A stretch of DNA of 64,000 nt from Saprospiraceae bacterium. Its GTDB lineage: Bacteria > Bacteroidota > Bacteroidia > Chitinophagales > Saprospiraceae. This document shows positions 19,323-28,599 of this stretch, piece after piece; position 1 is the stretch's first letter, and each line of letters opens with the position of its first letter. Location: NCBI GenBank assembly GCA_020850225.1, contig JADZFD010000074.1:1-64000 (forward strand). The letters run 5' to 3'. The notes below the pieces were generated by a model. It saw nothing but the letters and a program-made list of their open reading frames with translations. It ran no database searches and was not told the origin of the DNA. Made by a program: the position numbers and the translations under genes.

Positions 19323-19943
19323 TTACTTTTCAATGATTACAAATGAACCTTTATGACCTGGAACAGATCCCTGAATCAAAATCAGATTCTTTTCAGGTAA
19401 AAGTTTTACAATCTTTAAATTTTTTGTTTTTACTCTTTCATTACCCATTCTTCCGGACATACGCATACCTTTTACTACACGTGAAGGCGTAGCAGATGCA
19501 CCGATTGAACCTGGAGCTCTGAGTCTGTTGTGTTGTCCAAGTGTTGCCTGTCCTACTCCGGAAAAATTGTGTCTCTTAACAACACCCTGATATCCCTTTC
19601 CTTTAGAAGTACCAATAGCACTTACTTTATCGCCTTCAGAGAAAATATCAGTTAATACAATTTCATCACCCAGCTTTTTATCCAACGTAGCATTTCTAAA
19701 TTCTGCAACTTTACGCTTAGGCGTAGTATTGGCACATTTAAAGTGGCCAATCATAGCGGATGATGTATTTTTAGCCTTAGCTTCCCCGTAACCCAATTGT
19801 AAAGCATCGTAACCGTCCGTCTCGTTGGTTTTCACCTGCGTAACGATATTAGGTTGTGCTTCGATAACAGTGCATGCTATATTTTTGCCATTGCTATCGA
19901 AGATACTAGTCATACCAATCTTCTTTCCGATTAATCCGTTCAT
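19323..19943 (-). CDS. rplC: 50S ribosomal protein L3
   Basis: L3 (206 aa), an early assembly protein close to the peptidyl-transferase centre. It starts [16 protein letters not shown] and carries [14 protein letters not shown] and the [18 protein letters not shown] loop. A 78-base gap with a weak 6-bp hairpin (AGATGT/ACATCT around 19963-19981) separates it from rpsJ. Confidence 0.97.
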   Translation of the reverse strand: MNGLIGKKIGMTSIFDSNGKNIACTVIEAQPNIVTQVKTNETDGYDALQLGYGEAKAKNTSSAMIGHFKCANTTPKRKVAEFRNATLDKKLGDEIVLTDIFSEGDKVSAIGTSKGKGYQGVVKRHNFSGVGQATLGQHNRLRAPGSIGASATPSRVVKGMRMSGRMGNERVKTKNLKIVKLLPEKNLILIQGSVPGHKGSFVIIEK

Positions 19944-20021
19944 GATTAAATTTTTAACTATTAGATGTCATTACAACATCTTACTATTTTCAGAATCTAA
20001 AAATAAAATAAAATCCAGTGA

Positions 20022-20330
20022 TTATGTTAGCTTAACCTGGATATCCACACCACTTGGCAATTCTAATTTTGCCAGAGCATCAACTGTCTTTTGAGTGGGT
20101 GTAAAAATCTCGATTATGCGCTTGTGTGTCCTTAATTGAAACTGCTCACGAGATTTTTTGTTTACATGCGGGGATCGCAATACTGTATAAACTTCTTTCT
20201 CTGTTGGCAGCGGAATCGGACCAGACACAACAGCACCGCTGTTTTTAACCGTCTTAACAATCTTCTCTGTACTTTTGTCTACCAGATTGTGATCGTAAGA
20301 ACGGAGTTTAATTCTGATTTTTTGATTCAT
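20022..20330 (-). CDS. rpsJ: 30S ribosomal protein S10
   Basis: S10 (102 aa), also a transcription antitermination factor (NusE). It begins [20 protein letters not shown] and has [20 protein letters not shown]. It is the first gene of its transcription unit: a terminator for fusA and a TACCTTTG box lie just upstream. Confidence 0.97.
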   Translation of the reverse strand: MNQKIRIKLRSYDHNLVDKSTEKIVKTVKNSGAVVSGPIPLPTEKEVYTVLRSPHVNKKSREQFQLRTHKRIIEIFTPTQKTVDALAKLELPSGVDIQVKLT

Positions 20331-20369
20331 AACCTATTTTTTAATTATCTCTGATTTCTTAAGAGGCCG

Positions 20370-20377
20370 CAAAGGTA
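20370..20377 (-). promoter_or_regulatory. Candidate S10-operon promoter box (TACCTTTG)
   Basis: TACCTTTG on the minus strand, 40 bases before the rpsJ ATG, fits the -7 consensus TAnnTTTG and is followed by GCGG as at the rpsL promoter (GCG). It lies just downstream of the fusA terminator. Confidence 0.65.
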
Positions 20378-20410
20378 ATACTCTTTTTTGAAATCTAAAA
20401 ATTATTAATA

Positions 20411-20449
20411 AAAAAAATAAAAAAAAAGGTCACAATTTGCAACGTGACC
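20411..20449 (-). terminator. Rho-independent terminator after fusA
   Basis: Read on the minus strand, a 6-bp stem (GGTCAC/GTGACC at 20428-20433 and 20444-20449) with a 10-base loop is followed directly by a run of nine T and further T-rich sequence. It starts 9 bases past the fusA stop codon. Confidence 0.8.
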
Positions 20450-20457
20450 AATAAATA

Positions 20458-22620
20458 TTATGAAGCCTTTGCTCCTTTTGCTTTTTCAATAACTGCCTCA
20501 GCTATACTCTTAGGTGCTGGCGCAAAGTGTGAAAATTCCATGCTACTACTAGCTCTGCCTGATGTAATCGTACGCAACTGAGTAACGTAACCAAACATTT
20601 CAGCTAAAGGAACTTCTGCAGAGATAGATATTGCTCCACCACTTCTACCTTCCTGGCCTTTAGGCAATCCTCTTCTTCTGTTAAGGTCTCCTATTACGTT
20701 TCCTACATATTCATCCGGACTTACCACCTCAAGCTTCATGATTGGCTCCATCAATACCGGATTACATAATTTAGCTGCTTCCTTAAATCCTTCCTTAGCA
20801 CATAATTCAAATGCCAAAGGTTTTGAATCCACAGAGTGTGTCTGACCGTCGAATAATCTAACTTTCATACTGTCAATATTATATCCGGCCAGGATACCGT
20901 TACCCATCATTGAATTAAATCCCTTGATGATGGATGCAAAGTATTCCTTCGGTACTGATCCTCCAAAGATATCATTAACGAACTGTAATTTAGTTTTACC
21001 TGAGGTAAATTCTTCAGATTTAAGAAATTCTTCATCAGCAGGTCCTAATTCAAACGACATCTGTGCAAATAAACCTGAACCTCCTGATTGCTTTTTCAAT
21101 CTTTCAGTATGCTCAACACTTGACGTTAATGCTTCTTTATAATTAACCTGTGGTGCTCCTTCATTTACCTCTACTTTGAATTCCCTTCTCAATCTGTCAA
21201 CAATTACCTCTAAGTGTAATTCTCCCATTCCACTGATAACCGTTTGATTGGTATCTTCGTCGTACTTCACTCTGAATGTAGGATCTTCCTCTGCTAATTT
21301 ACCCAAAGCCATGCCTAATTTATCCAAATCCTTTTGTGTCTTTGGTTCAATAGCTATACCAATCACCGGATCCGGGAATACCATACTTTCAAGTACGATT
21401 GGATGGTTTTCGTCACATAAGGTATCACCTGTTCTGATATCTTTAAATCCGACACCTGCAGCGATATCACCAGCTTCCAAACGCTCAATAGCTTTCTGGT
21501 TATTCGCATGCATCTGATATATTCTAGATATACGCTCTTTATTGCCTGTTCTTGTATTCAGCACATATGATCCAGCTTCCAGAATACCCGAATATGCTCT
21601 CATAAAAGACAATCTACCAACATATGGGTCTGTTGCAATTTTGAAAGCTAATGCCGCAAATGGTTCGTTAACTGAAGGTTTTCTTTTTTCTTCCTTATCT
21701 GTCTTAGGATTAATTCCTTCTATGGCTTCAACGTCAACAGGGCTAGGTAAGAAAGCGCATACTGCATCCAACACAGCCTGTACACCTTTGTTTTTGAATG
21801 AAGATCCACATAAAACAGGCGTAAATGCCATATCAATAACTGCCTTTCTGATAGCTGTTCTGATTTCATCTTCTGATATTGAATCCGGATCTTCAAAGAA
21901 TTTTTCCATCAACTCAACATCATATTCTGCAACCGCTTCAATAAGTTTTGTTCTTGAATCATGTACCAAATCAACCAGATCCGCAGGAATATCTATAACT
22001 TCATAAGTCATTCCTTTATCCTCTTCGTTCCAAACTATGGCACGATTCTTAATTAAATCTACAACACCCTTGAATTTTTCTTCTGCTCCGATAGGAACTT
22101 GTAAAGGTATTGCATTTGCTCCCAATTTTTCTTTAATATCATTAACTACATTAAAGAAATCTGCTCCTGACCGGTCCATTTTATTTACGAAAGCGATACT
22201 TGGAACTTTGAACTTTTCAGCAAGACGCCAGTTTGTTTCAGATTGAGGTTCTACTCCATCTACTGAGCTGAATAAAAATACCAATCCATCCAATACCCTG
22301 AGCGAACGACTTACTTCCACAGTAAAATCCACGTGACCGGGAGTATCGATTATATTAAAATGATACTGTTTTGTTATATCAGTTGGATTTCCCTGTGATG
22401 TAGGATAATTCCAATTACATGATGTAGCAGCTGAAGTAATGGTAATACCGCGCTCCTGTTCCTGCTCCATCCAGTCCATTGTAGCACTCCCTTCATGTGT
22501 TTCTCCAACTTTATGGTTTACACCCGTATAATAAAGGATACGTTCTGTTGTCGTTGTTTTACCAGCGTCAATGTGGGCTGCGATTCCTATATTTCTTGTA
22601 TATTTTAGATCTCTTGACAT
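20458..22620 (-). CDS. fusA: Elongation factor G
   Basis: GTPase (720 aa) that drives translocation and, with RRF, ribosome recycling. Motifs in order: G1 [11 protein letters not shown] (15-25), G2 in the [12 protein letters not shown] switch, G3 DTPGH, G4 NKMD, then domains II to V with [18 protein letters not shown] and the C-terminal [15 protein letters not shown] 13-residue loop ([13 protein letters not shown]) between switch I and G3 makes it slightly longer than E. coli EF-G. There is no tuf gene after it, unlike in proteobacteria. A terminator follows at once. Confidence 0.97.
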   Translation of the reverse strand: MSRDLKYTRNIGIAAHIDAGKTTTTERILYYTGVNHKVGETHEGSATMDWMEQEQERGITITSAATSCNWNYPTSQGNPTDITKQYHFNIIDTPGHVDFTVEVSRSLRVLDGLVFLFSSVDGVEPQSETNWRLAEKFKVPSIAFVNKMDRSGADFFNVVNDIKEKLGANAIPLQVPIGAEEKFKGVVDLIKNRAIVWNEEDKGMTYEVIDIPADLVDLVHDSRTKLIEAVAEYDVELMEKFFEDPDSISEDEIRTAIRKAVIDMAFTPVLCGSSFKNKGVQAVLDAVCAFLPSPVDVEAIEGINPKTDKEEKRKPSVNEPFAALAFKIATDPYVGRLSFMRAYSGILEAGSYVLNTRTGNKERISRIYQMHANNQKAIERLEAGDIAAGVGFKDIRTGDTLCDENHPIVLESMVFPDPVIGIAIEPKTQKDLDKLGMALGKLAEEDPTFRVKYDEDTNQTVISGMGELHLEVIVDRLRREFKVEVNEGAPQVNYKEALTSSVEHTERLKKQSGGSGLFAQMSFELGPADEEFLKSEEFTSGKTKLQFVNDIFGGSVPKEYFASIIKGFNSMMGNGILAGYNIDSMKVRLFDGQTHSVDSKPLAFELCAKEGFKEAAKLCNPVLMEPIMKLEVVSPDEYVGNVIGDLNRRRGLPKGQEGRSGGAISISAEVPLAEMFGYVTQLRTITSGRASSSMEFSHFAPAPKSIAEAVIEKAKGAKAS

Positions 22621-22688
22621 ATTATATAACTATAAAGATGATTATCTTTAAAAAAAATTAGTAAATAAAAATAGAAAATAAAGTTATC

Positions 22689-23156
22689 CTATGCTTTGAA
22701 GTGAGCAAAAGCTCTGTTGGCTTCAGCCATTCTATGTGTATCTTCTCTTCTTTTCACAGCGGCTCCTTCACCTTTACTGGCTGCGATAATTTCAGCAGAC
22801 AATTTTTCTGCCATACCTTTACCACTTCGAGCTCTGGAAAATCTGATCAACCACTTCATACCTATGGATAGTCTTCTTGCAGGACGAATCTCAGTTGGAA
22901 TCTGGAATGTTGCTCCACCAATTCGCTTACTTCTGACTTCTACAGCCGGCATAACATTTTCAAGTGCTTTCTTCCACAATTCATGTGGATTCTCACTTGT
23001 TTTGGTTTCTATTATATCCATAGCATCATAGAAAATAGTAAAGGCGGTACTTTTCTTACCTTCCCACATTAGATTGTTAACAAACTGAGTTACCAATACA
23101 TCACCATATCTTGAATCCGGAACGATAACTCTCTTTTTTGGTTTTCTTTTTCTCAT
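22689..23156 (-). CDS. rpsG: 30S ribosomal protein S7
   Basis: S7 (155 aa), which organises the 30S head. It starts [19 protein letters not shown] and has [20 protein letters not shown]. In E. coli it represses str-operon translation. It lies 34 bases after rpsL and 68 bases before fusA. Confidence 0.97.
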   Translation of the reverse strand: MRKRKPKKRVIVPDSRYGDVLVTQFVNNLMWEGKKSTAFTIFYDAMDIIETKTSENPHELWKKALENVMPAVEVRSKRIGGATFQIPTEIRPARRLSIGMKWLIRFSRARSGKGMAEKLSAEIIAASKGEGAAVKRREDTHRMAEANRAFAHFKA

Positions 23157-23190
23157 CTTTCGATAATATTAAAATATTCTATAAGTTAAT

Positions 23191-23565
23191 CTATTTCTTA
23201 GGAGCTTTAGCACCATATTTGGATCGGCTCTGTAATCTCTTGGCAACACCTGCCGTATCCAAAGCACCTCTAACTATTGTGTAACGAACTCCAGGAAGGT
23301 CCTTCACTTTTCCTCCTCTTACCAATACTATAGAGTGTTCCTGAAGATTGTGTCCTTCACCTGGTATATAGGCGATAACTTCAATACCATTTGTCATTCT
23401 TACTTTTGCGACTTTTCTAAGTGCTGAGTTAGGCTTCTTTGGAGTAGTAGTATATACTCTGGTACAAACGCCACGCTTCTGAGGACAACCATCCAAAGCT
23501 CTTGCTTTACTTTGATAAACTACCTTCTCTCTACCTTTTCTTACTAATTGATTAATAGTAGGCAT
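23191..23565 (-). CDS. rpsL: 30S ribosomal protein S12
   Basis: S12 (124 aa) at the decoding centre. The two loops where streptomycin-resistance substitutions arise, [15 protein letters not shown] and [13 protein letters not shown], both have wild-type residues (including Lys in PKKPNS). It is the first gene of the str operon; a TACCTTTG box is about 70 bases upstream. Confidence 0.97.
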   Translation of the reverse strand: MPTINQLVRKGREKVVYQSKARALDGCPQKRGVCTRVYTTTPKKPNSALRKVAKVRMTNGIEVIAYIPGEGHNLQEHSIVLVRGGKVKDLPGVRYTIVRGALDTAGVAKRLQSRSKYGAKAPKK

Positions 23566-23937
23566 ATAACTTTTTTTATCTATTTTTACATATACTAAAT
23601 ACAGAAGAAAGCAAACCCTTCTTCAAAAAGAGACGCAAAGGTAAGGTTTTATTCATAATCTAGTATAGAAAATGATAATAATTTTGTAATAATTTATTGA
23701 AATATAATAGTTTTCGAAATTTAAGCACTTTATATATTCACTTTTTTAATAATTAATTTAAAAAAATGTCAGTTTTAATTTTTCATACATAATACCAAAA
23801 AATAAGTATTGATAATTTTTAATCTTATGTATATCATTATATAGATACATTGTATTGTCGATTTATAAATTTATCTCTTTGATTGTTTTAAGTATAAAAA
23901 AAAATGATTAAATAAATATATTCGGATAATAAATAAA
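23566..23937. other. Divergent intergenic region, rpsL / ATP-grasp gene
   Basis: A very AT-rich 372-base spacer between diverging genes. It holds the candidate rpsL promoter (23636-23643). On the other side no exact TAnnTTTG box is seen before the ATP-grasp gene, only a loose TATATTCGG about 20 bases before its ATG. No ORF or RNA gene is recognised. Confidence 0.5.
23636..23643 (-). promoter_or_regulatory. Candidate str-operon promoter box (TACCTTTG)
   Basis: TACCTTTG followed by GCG on the minus strand, about 70 bases before the rpsL ATG, matches TAnnTTTG and is identical to the rpsJ box. Confidence 0.65.
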
Positions 23938-25248
23938 ATGTCTATTTTTGAGACTTATAAAAACACCCCTTATATGGCACATACCTCATTAAATATTTTA
24001 TGTATTTCACGCTTTTTTAAAGGTGGGGATTTCATGACAGGTGCTAAAGCAGCAGGTCATCATGTATATCTATTGACCAGCAATCAGTTAGACAAGTCTC
24101 CATGGCCATGGGAGAGCCTCGAAGATGTATTTTATATGGTTGAAGATAGTCACGGACTTTGGAATCATGAACATCTGATTGCCGGACTTGCTTATAAAAT
24201 GCGTTCTATCAAATTTGACATTTTAGTTGCTCTTGATGATTTTGATGTTGAGCACGTTGCCTTTCTCAGGGAGTACTTCAGAATACCAGGTATGGGAGAA
24301 ACAACAGCCCGCTACTTCAGGGACAAACTTGCAATGCGGATCAAGGCACAAACAGAAGGTATAAACGTACCAGCTTTTACACCCTTGTTTCACGATGCAG
24401 ATATTCATAGTTTTGCTGAAAGAGTTGCACCGCCCTGGATTGTAAAACCCAGGATGCAGGCTTCAGCAGCAGGGCTCAAAAAGATTTATTCCGTTGATGA
24501 ATTATGGAAACATCTGAAATACTTAGGCGAAGACAGACATGAATATCTCATGGAAAAATTTACACCTGGTGATGTGTACCATGTTGATGCACTTACTGTA
24601 GATGGAAAAGTAGTTTTTGCATCTGTAAGCGGGTATCTGGATACGCCGTTCGAAGTCGCTCATGGAGGTGGTATTTTCCGTTCAGTTACGCTCGACAAAA
24701 ACTCAGCTGACTATAATGAGTTGAAAAGAATAAATGAACACGTTATGTCTGCCTTTGGTATGCAGTACAGTGCATCACATACTGAGTTTATCAAAGGTAA
24801 GGAAGACGGCAAATTCTATTTTCTGGAAACAGCTTCCCGGGTAGGTGGTGCACATATAGCTGAAATGGTTGAATTTGCTTCAGGAATAAACCTCTGGAAA
24901 GAATGGGCAAGAATCGAAATAGCTTCCAAAACAAATAAGCAATATAAACTTCCTAAAGTTAAAGATAATCATGCGGGAATAATTGTATCCCTTTGCAGAT
25001 TTAAAAATCCTGACACAGCCGAATTTAATGATAAGGAAATCGTGTGGAGATTAAAAAAAGAACATCACATTGGATTGATTTTACACTCAAAGGACAGAAA
25101 TCGGATTGCTACTTTATTAACCGCATATACTGAACGCATAAGAAAGGATTTTCACGCCAGTGCACCAGCAAAAGAAAAACTGGTAGGCGAGTCACATCAT
25201 GAAATAAGTCATGGAGAACATGATGAAAACTGGTATAGCAAAGACTAA
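23938..25248 (+). CDS. ATP-grasp domain protein (biotin carboxylase-like ligase)
   Basis: Predicted ATP-dependent ligase of the ATP-grasp superfamily (436 aa). The N-terminal part (about 18-110) resembles the Rossmann-like pre-ATP-grasp domain. The ATP-grasp core covers about residues 130-330, with PPWIVKPRMQASAAG contributing the conserved nucleotide-binding Lys, EYLMEKFTPGDVYHVDALT as the central strand region, and FYFLETASRVGGAHIAEM holding the metal-binding Glu and Arg. The last 40 residues are basic and His-rich (SHHEISHGEHDEN) and could bind a metal. Relatives are often annotated as carbamoyl-phosphate synthase large-subunit-like or carboxylate-amine ligases; substrate is unknown. No partner gene is adjacent, so it is probably monocistronic. 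Confidence 0.82.
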   Translation: MSIFETYKNTPYMAHTSLNILCISRFFKGGDFMTGAKAAGHHVYLLTSNQLDKSPWPWESLEDVFYMVEDSHGLWNHEHLIAGLAYKMRSIKFDILVALDDFDVEHVAFLREYFRIPGMGETTARYFRDKLAMRIKAQTEGINVPAFTPLFHDADIHSFAERVAPPWIVKPRMQASAAGLKKIYSVDELWKHLKYLGEDRHEYLMEKFTPGDVYHVDALTVDGKVVFASVSGYLDTPFEVAHGGGIFRSVTLDKNSADYNELKRINEHVMSAFGMQYSASHTEFIKGKEDGKFYFLETASRVGGAHIAEMVEFASGINLWKEWARIEIASKTNKQYKLPKVKDNHAGIIVSLCRFKNPDTAEFNDKEIVWRLKKEHHIGLILHSKDRNRIATLLTAYTERIRKDFHASAPAKEKLVGESHHEISHGEHDENWYSKD

Positions 25249-25390
25249 CCCGATATCATATGTAAACTTAGTTTATTGACACAGCGTTATAGCCGGGAAT
25301 GCTCTAATGGAAAAAGTGAAAAATAGAATTGATAATAACCTTGCTTAAAAAAATTCCAATATCCAAATAGAAATGGATGATGTGTTTGTG

Positions 25391-26839
25391 TTATTTTTTC
25401 ATAATAATTTCAATCACTTCACTTTTAGCAATATCAGAATTAAGTGTTATAAGTTGTTTCTTACCTTTATACATATATGAGAGTGCAATTGTAGCAGGTG
25501 GTTGCTTACCCATATCATCAGCATGTAGTAATAAGAAGTTTTTACCTTCTTCATTTACCTGAATTTTAAATTCATATGGTTTTTCACTGATCTGATATTT
25601 TTCAACCAGCCAATCACCGTTAAAGCTAATGGATACAATATCTCCATCAATTATCTTGTGGTCATACATCTGGAAAACAACTACAGAGCTATCAATAAAA
25701 ATCGTATGGTCTGCCAATACTACACTTCGCCCCCTTACGGTAGAAGGCAGTACATTTATAACAGGATCCGAAGATGCCAGTATGTCGGTTTTAGCAAGAG
25801 ATTTAGGATATATAACTTTAAAATAATGCGGCATCTCAAAATAACGGGGTACAGGTATACCCAGATAATCGACGATTCTGTTCATTTCATACACAATACC
25901 ATTACCGTATCTGTTAAATTTATTGATTACCGAGATATTATAGTAATAATAGTATTTATCATATAATTTAAATTCCTGAGGAATATTTTCAGATTCCATG
26001 AATTGCTTTTGAGCATTCAAAGATTCCGAAAATTGCCTTATAATATTGCCCCAGTAAGTCTGTACTTTTGAATTTATTAAACGTGTACTATTGTAGTCTG
26101 TCAGGTTGATTTTTTTAAATCTATCCAGTGCTGCTGTTTCTTTATTGTATATATCGCGGAAGTTGTCATCTTCCCTGAAATAAAGTGCATTCAAAGCCTC
26201 CCGATTGGATGAATAAACATCTGACATTGCTTTAATAACCTGAGGAAATTGTATTTCATCCTTATTTACAGTCAATGTGGCATAATATTTACTGATATTA
26301 GCTTCCAATTCTTTTTGATAGATATAAAAGTCCTTATACCATGTTACAGCCTCTTCCAGCTTTTCATAAACTGTTACCAGATTATCTCTGTTAGTCAAAT
26401 CTAATGTATTGATCTGGCTTTCAAGATCGAATCTGACATTATTGATATTTGTGATAATAGATTTCATTTTATTGGCAGATGCCAATAGATTTACTTCAGT
26501 TGCAGTTGGCAAGACACCTTTGTTTAACATGATTTTATTATACCAGGTATTCGGAGAAACTTCGTAAAACCAGTTTTCAGGATCTTCAAAAATGTCCTTA
26601 GGCAAATCTTTATTGGAATAAAAATTAATCTGCTGATCCGGCAAATCAACATATTTATTAATATTTTTATTAAAATTCTCCAATAATCTATGGACTATCA
26701 GCAATCCGTGCGTACTTTCATTGGAAAAATTAACATAATTATTAAGTGCTTTTACTTTATCTGAATTATCAGTGGCAGCTACTCCGGAAATCGTAGAAAA
26801 TGAAATTAATAGAGCAAAGAAGAATCTTATATAAGGCAT
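25391..26839 (-). CDS. Secreted protein with a Bacteroidota C-terminal beta domain, unknown function
   Basis: A 482-aa protein with a clear Sec signal peptide (PYIRFFFALLISFSTISG, cleavage likely after VAA). The frame is open further upstream to 26890, but the ATG at 26839 gives the natural signal peptide. Residues about 25-330 are helical, rich in Asn, Lys and Tyr, with coiled-coil-like stretches and no family I recognise. The last about 110 residues resemble a beta-rich domain seen at the end of many secreted Bacteroidota proteins: a strand ending in a short turn with IDGDIVSISFNGDW, then LLLHADDMGKQPPATIALSYMYKGKK. It is monocistronic, converging with the ATP-grasp gene and diverging from a TPR gene. 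Probably periplasmic or surface-associated. Confidence 0.7.
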   Translation of the reverse strand: MPYIRFFFALLISFSTISGVAATDNSDKVKALNNYVNFSNESTHGLLIVHRLLENFNKNINKYVDLPDQQINFYSNKDLPKDIFEDPENWFYEVSPNTWYNKIMLNKGVLPTATEVNLLASANKMKSIITNINNVRFDLESQINTLDLTNRDNLVTVYEKLEEAVTWYKDFYIYQKELEANISKYYATLTVNKDEIQFPQVIKAMSDVYSSNREALNALYFREDDNFRDIYNKETAALDRFKKINLTDYNSTRLINSKVQTYWGNIIRQFSESLNAQKQFMESENIPQEFKLYDKYYYYYNISVINKFNRYGNGIVYEMNRIVDYLGIPVPRYFEMPHYFKVIYPKSLAKTDILASSDPVINVLPSTVRGRSVVLADHTIFIDSSVVVFQMYDHKIIDGDIVSISFNGDWLVEKYQISEKPYEFKIQVNEEGKNFLLLHADDMGKQPPATIALSYMYKGKKQLITLNSDIAKSEVIEIIMKK

Positions 26840-27312
26840 GATAATCCGATTATTTTGTATTTCTAGCTTTTCAAACTGCAAATATCGCAATATTTTTTCA
26901 ATTGAAATTCAATTATATGTATTTAACCAAATATTAAGAATGCTATTTCAATAAATATGATAAAAGTAAACATTAACCCTAATGTCTCATTCTGCTCGAA
27001 AAAATATAATATATATCATCTTTGTTTTTTTATTGCACTCTATATAGTGGATGTAAAAGTATATTCTCTTTAGGAGTTCTATTTTGTTAAATGCAATATA
27101 AAAATCTTATATAGTAACCATTTTAATAAATTTGTATTTATATACTATATTTCAGTCTATTATATCCTATTACATGCTAAAACCGAACTATCTGAAATTA
27201 TTTTTTTTGTTTAAATGGCTGAAATTTATTTTTTTGGCAAAGAAGTTGATATTTTAAGTATTAAGAAAAATAATTCCCATTTGAACCGTGAGTAACAATA
27301 GTAAGACGAATA
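26840..27312. other. Divergent AT-rich intergenic region
   Basis: About 470 bases separate the secreted-protein gene and the TPR gene. The stretch is strongly AT-rich with many short TATA-type runs, as expected for divergent promoters, but no exact TAnnTTTG box was found on either side. No ORF, tRNA or clear hairpin is supported. Confidence 0.4.
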
Positions 27313-28329
27313 ATGTATTATAAGACAATCATACAAGGCAGATTAGAGTTTGGCACACAGAAAAGTTATGATAGTGTCACTAAAATGTTTATTCAAAGAC
27401 TTGAAACTTACTATAAATCCGATGTTTTTCTGAAATTTGAAGATATCTTTCACGAGGACGAGTTGTCACTTGAGATACCCCGTTATGTAGGACAAGTGAC
27501 TGATAAAGCTTTTCGGGGCACTACAAGTCTTTTGGCATATTGTGCCCAATTTGCAATAGCCGGTTCCATAAGAGGTTGGCTGATATATGAAGGTGACATA
27601 TTGCATTATGAGATTATGGAACCCACCGGTGATAAAGGTGCCGTTCAGTCGTTTGTAAAGGGAAGGAAGCTTGTCAAAATGAAGGGTAAGGAAAATGAAG
27701 CACTTACTGCATTAACCAAAGCTATAGAAAAGTATGACAGGCACGCTCAGGCATATGAAAGAAGAGCCAAGGTTAACTTTATTATGAAGAACTATCATGA
27801 AGCCATGCGGGATTATAACAAATGTATAGGAATCGACCCGACCATCCCAACTGCGTACTACGGGAAAGCCAAACTACATATGATGAAGCAAGAATGGGAG
27901 GATGCTATTATTAATTTAGAGGAATCCATAAAAAAATCAATAGCTCATCAACCCGTCTACTGGAAGTCCAGAAAATTAAAGGCAGAATGTCATATTGAAC
28001 TCAAGCAATGGGATAAGGCGGCTTTCGATTTGCAATTATTTACAAACCGGTCTTTTAAAGATGACGATCCAAATAAATTCTGGAAAAGATGGGCACTGTA
28101 TACTTATGGCTTTGTTCTTGTAGAACAGGAAGCTTATGCCGAAGCTATAAAAGTTCTCGATAAAGCTGCTGCATTGCCCGATATTCAGGATAATGTATCG
28201 GAATCCGATATCCTTACTCTAAGAGGTGAAGCAAAACAAAAATCAGGTAAAAGCGGGTACGCCAAAGATCTGAAGGATGCTGCTTCCAAAGGCAGTATAC
28301 GGGCAGCAAATCTATTGAAAAGGATATAA
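27313..28329 (+). CDS. TPR-repeat protein with an N-terminal domain of unknown type
   Basis: Cytoplasmic protein (338 aa) without signal peptide. The N-terminal about 120 residues form a separate alpha/beta domain I do not recognise (it contains AFRGTTSLLAYCAQFAIAG and a strand-rich GWLIYEGDILHYEIMEP). From about residue 128 on there are tetratricopeptide repeats: KENEALTALTKAIEKYDRHA, YHEAMRDYNKCIGIDPTIPT, WEDAIINLEESIKKS, then degenerate repeats with WDKAAFDLQLF and YAEAIKVLDKAAALP. TPRs mediate protein-protein contacts, so this is likely an adaptor. Neighbours give no clue to partners. Confidence 0.75.
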   Translation: MYYKTIIQGRLEFGTQKSYDSVTKMFIQRLETYYKSDVFLKFEDIFHEDELSLEIPRYVGQVTDKAFRGTTSLLAYCAQFAIAGSIRGWLIYEGDILHYEIMEPTGDKGAVQSFVKGRKLVKMKGKENEALTALTKAIEKYDRHAQAYERRAKVNFIMKNYHEAMRDYNKCIGIDPTIPTAYYGKAKLHMMKQEWEDAIINLEESIKKSIAHQPVYWKSRKLKAECHIELKQWDKAAFDLQLFTNRSFKDDDPNKFWKRWALYTYGFVLVEQEAYAEAIKVLDKAAALPDIQDNVSESDILTLRGEAKQKSGKSGYAKDLKDAASKGSIRAANLLKRI

Positions 28330-28599
28330 ATCAGTTGATTTACCTATTCCAACCCGTAATAAATCAATAAATACATTTCTACATTAAAGCAATATATAAA
28401 TTTGTTTAATAGCATTTTTATATCTCTAACACAATATAATAATCCGATAATACACAAAGCACGAATGATTATTATGGAATCTGAAGAAAATGTTCAAGTC
28501 TTAAATAATTACAAAAAAAGAAAATCTCATAAAAATAGTTTTTAAATATAAAAAAAACTATACTTTTAACTCCTGAATTTTAAACAAAAAAACAACTTT

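Noticed and set aside
19944-20021. Possible L4-type regulatory leader between rpsJ and rplC
   Set aside because: Only a 6-bp hairpin (AGATGT/ACATCT) is visible in a 78-base gap; too weak to call a regulatory RNA.
25249-25390. Terminator between the converging ATP-grasp and secreted-protein genes
   Set aside because: No stem of useful length followed by a T-run was found in this gap.
28465-28545. 26-codon plus-strand ORF before the first POT gene
   Set aside because: Short, Lys/Asn-rich as expected by chance in AT-rich DNA, no family resemblance, no promoter box or conserved context.
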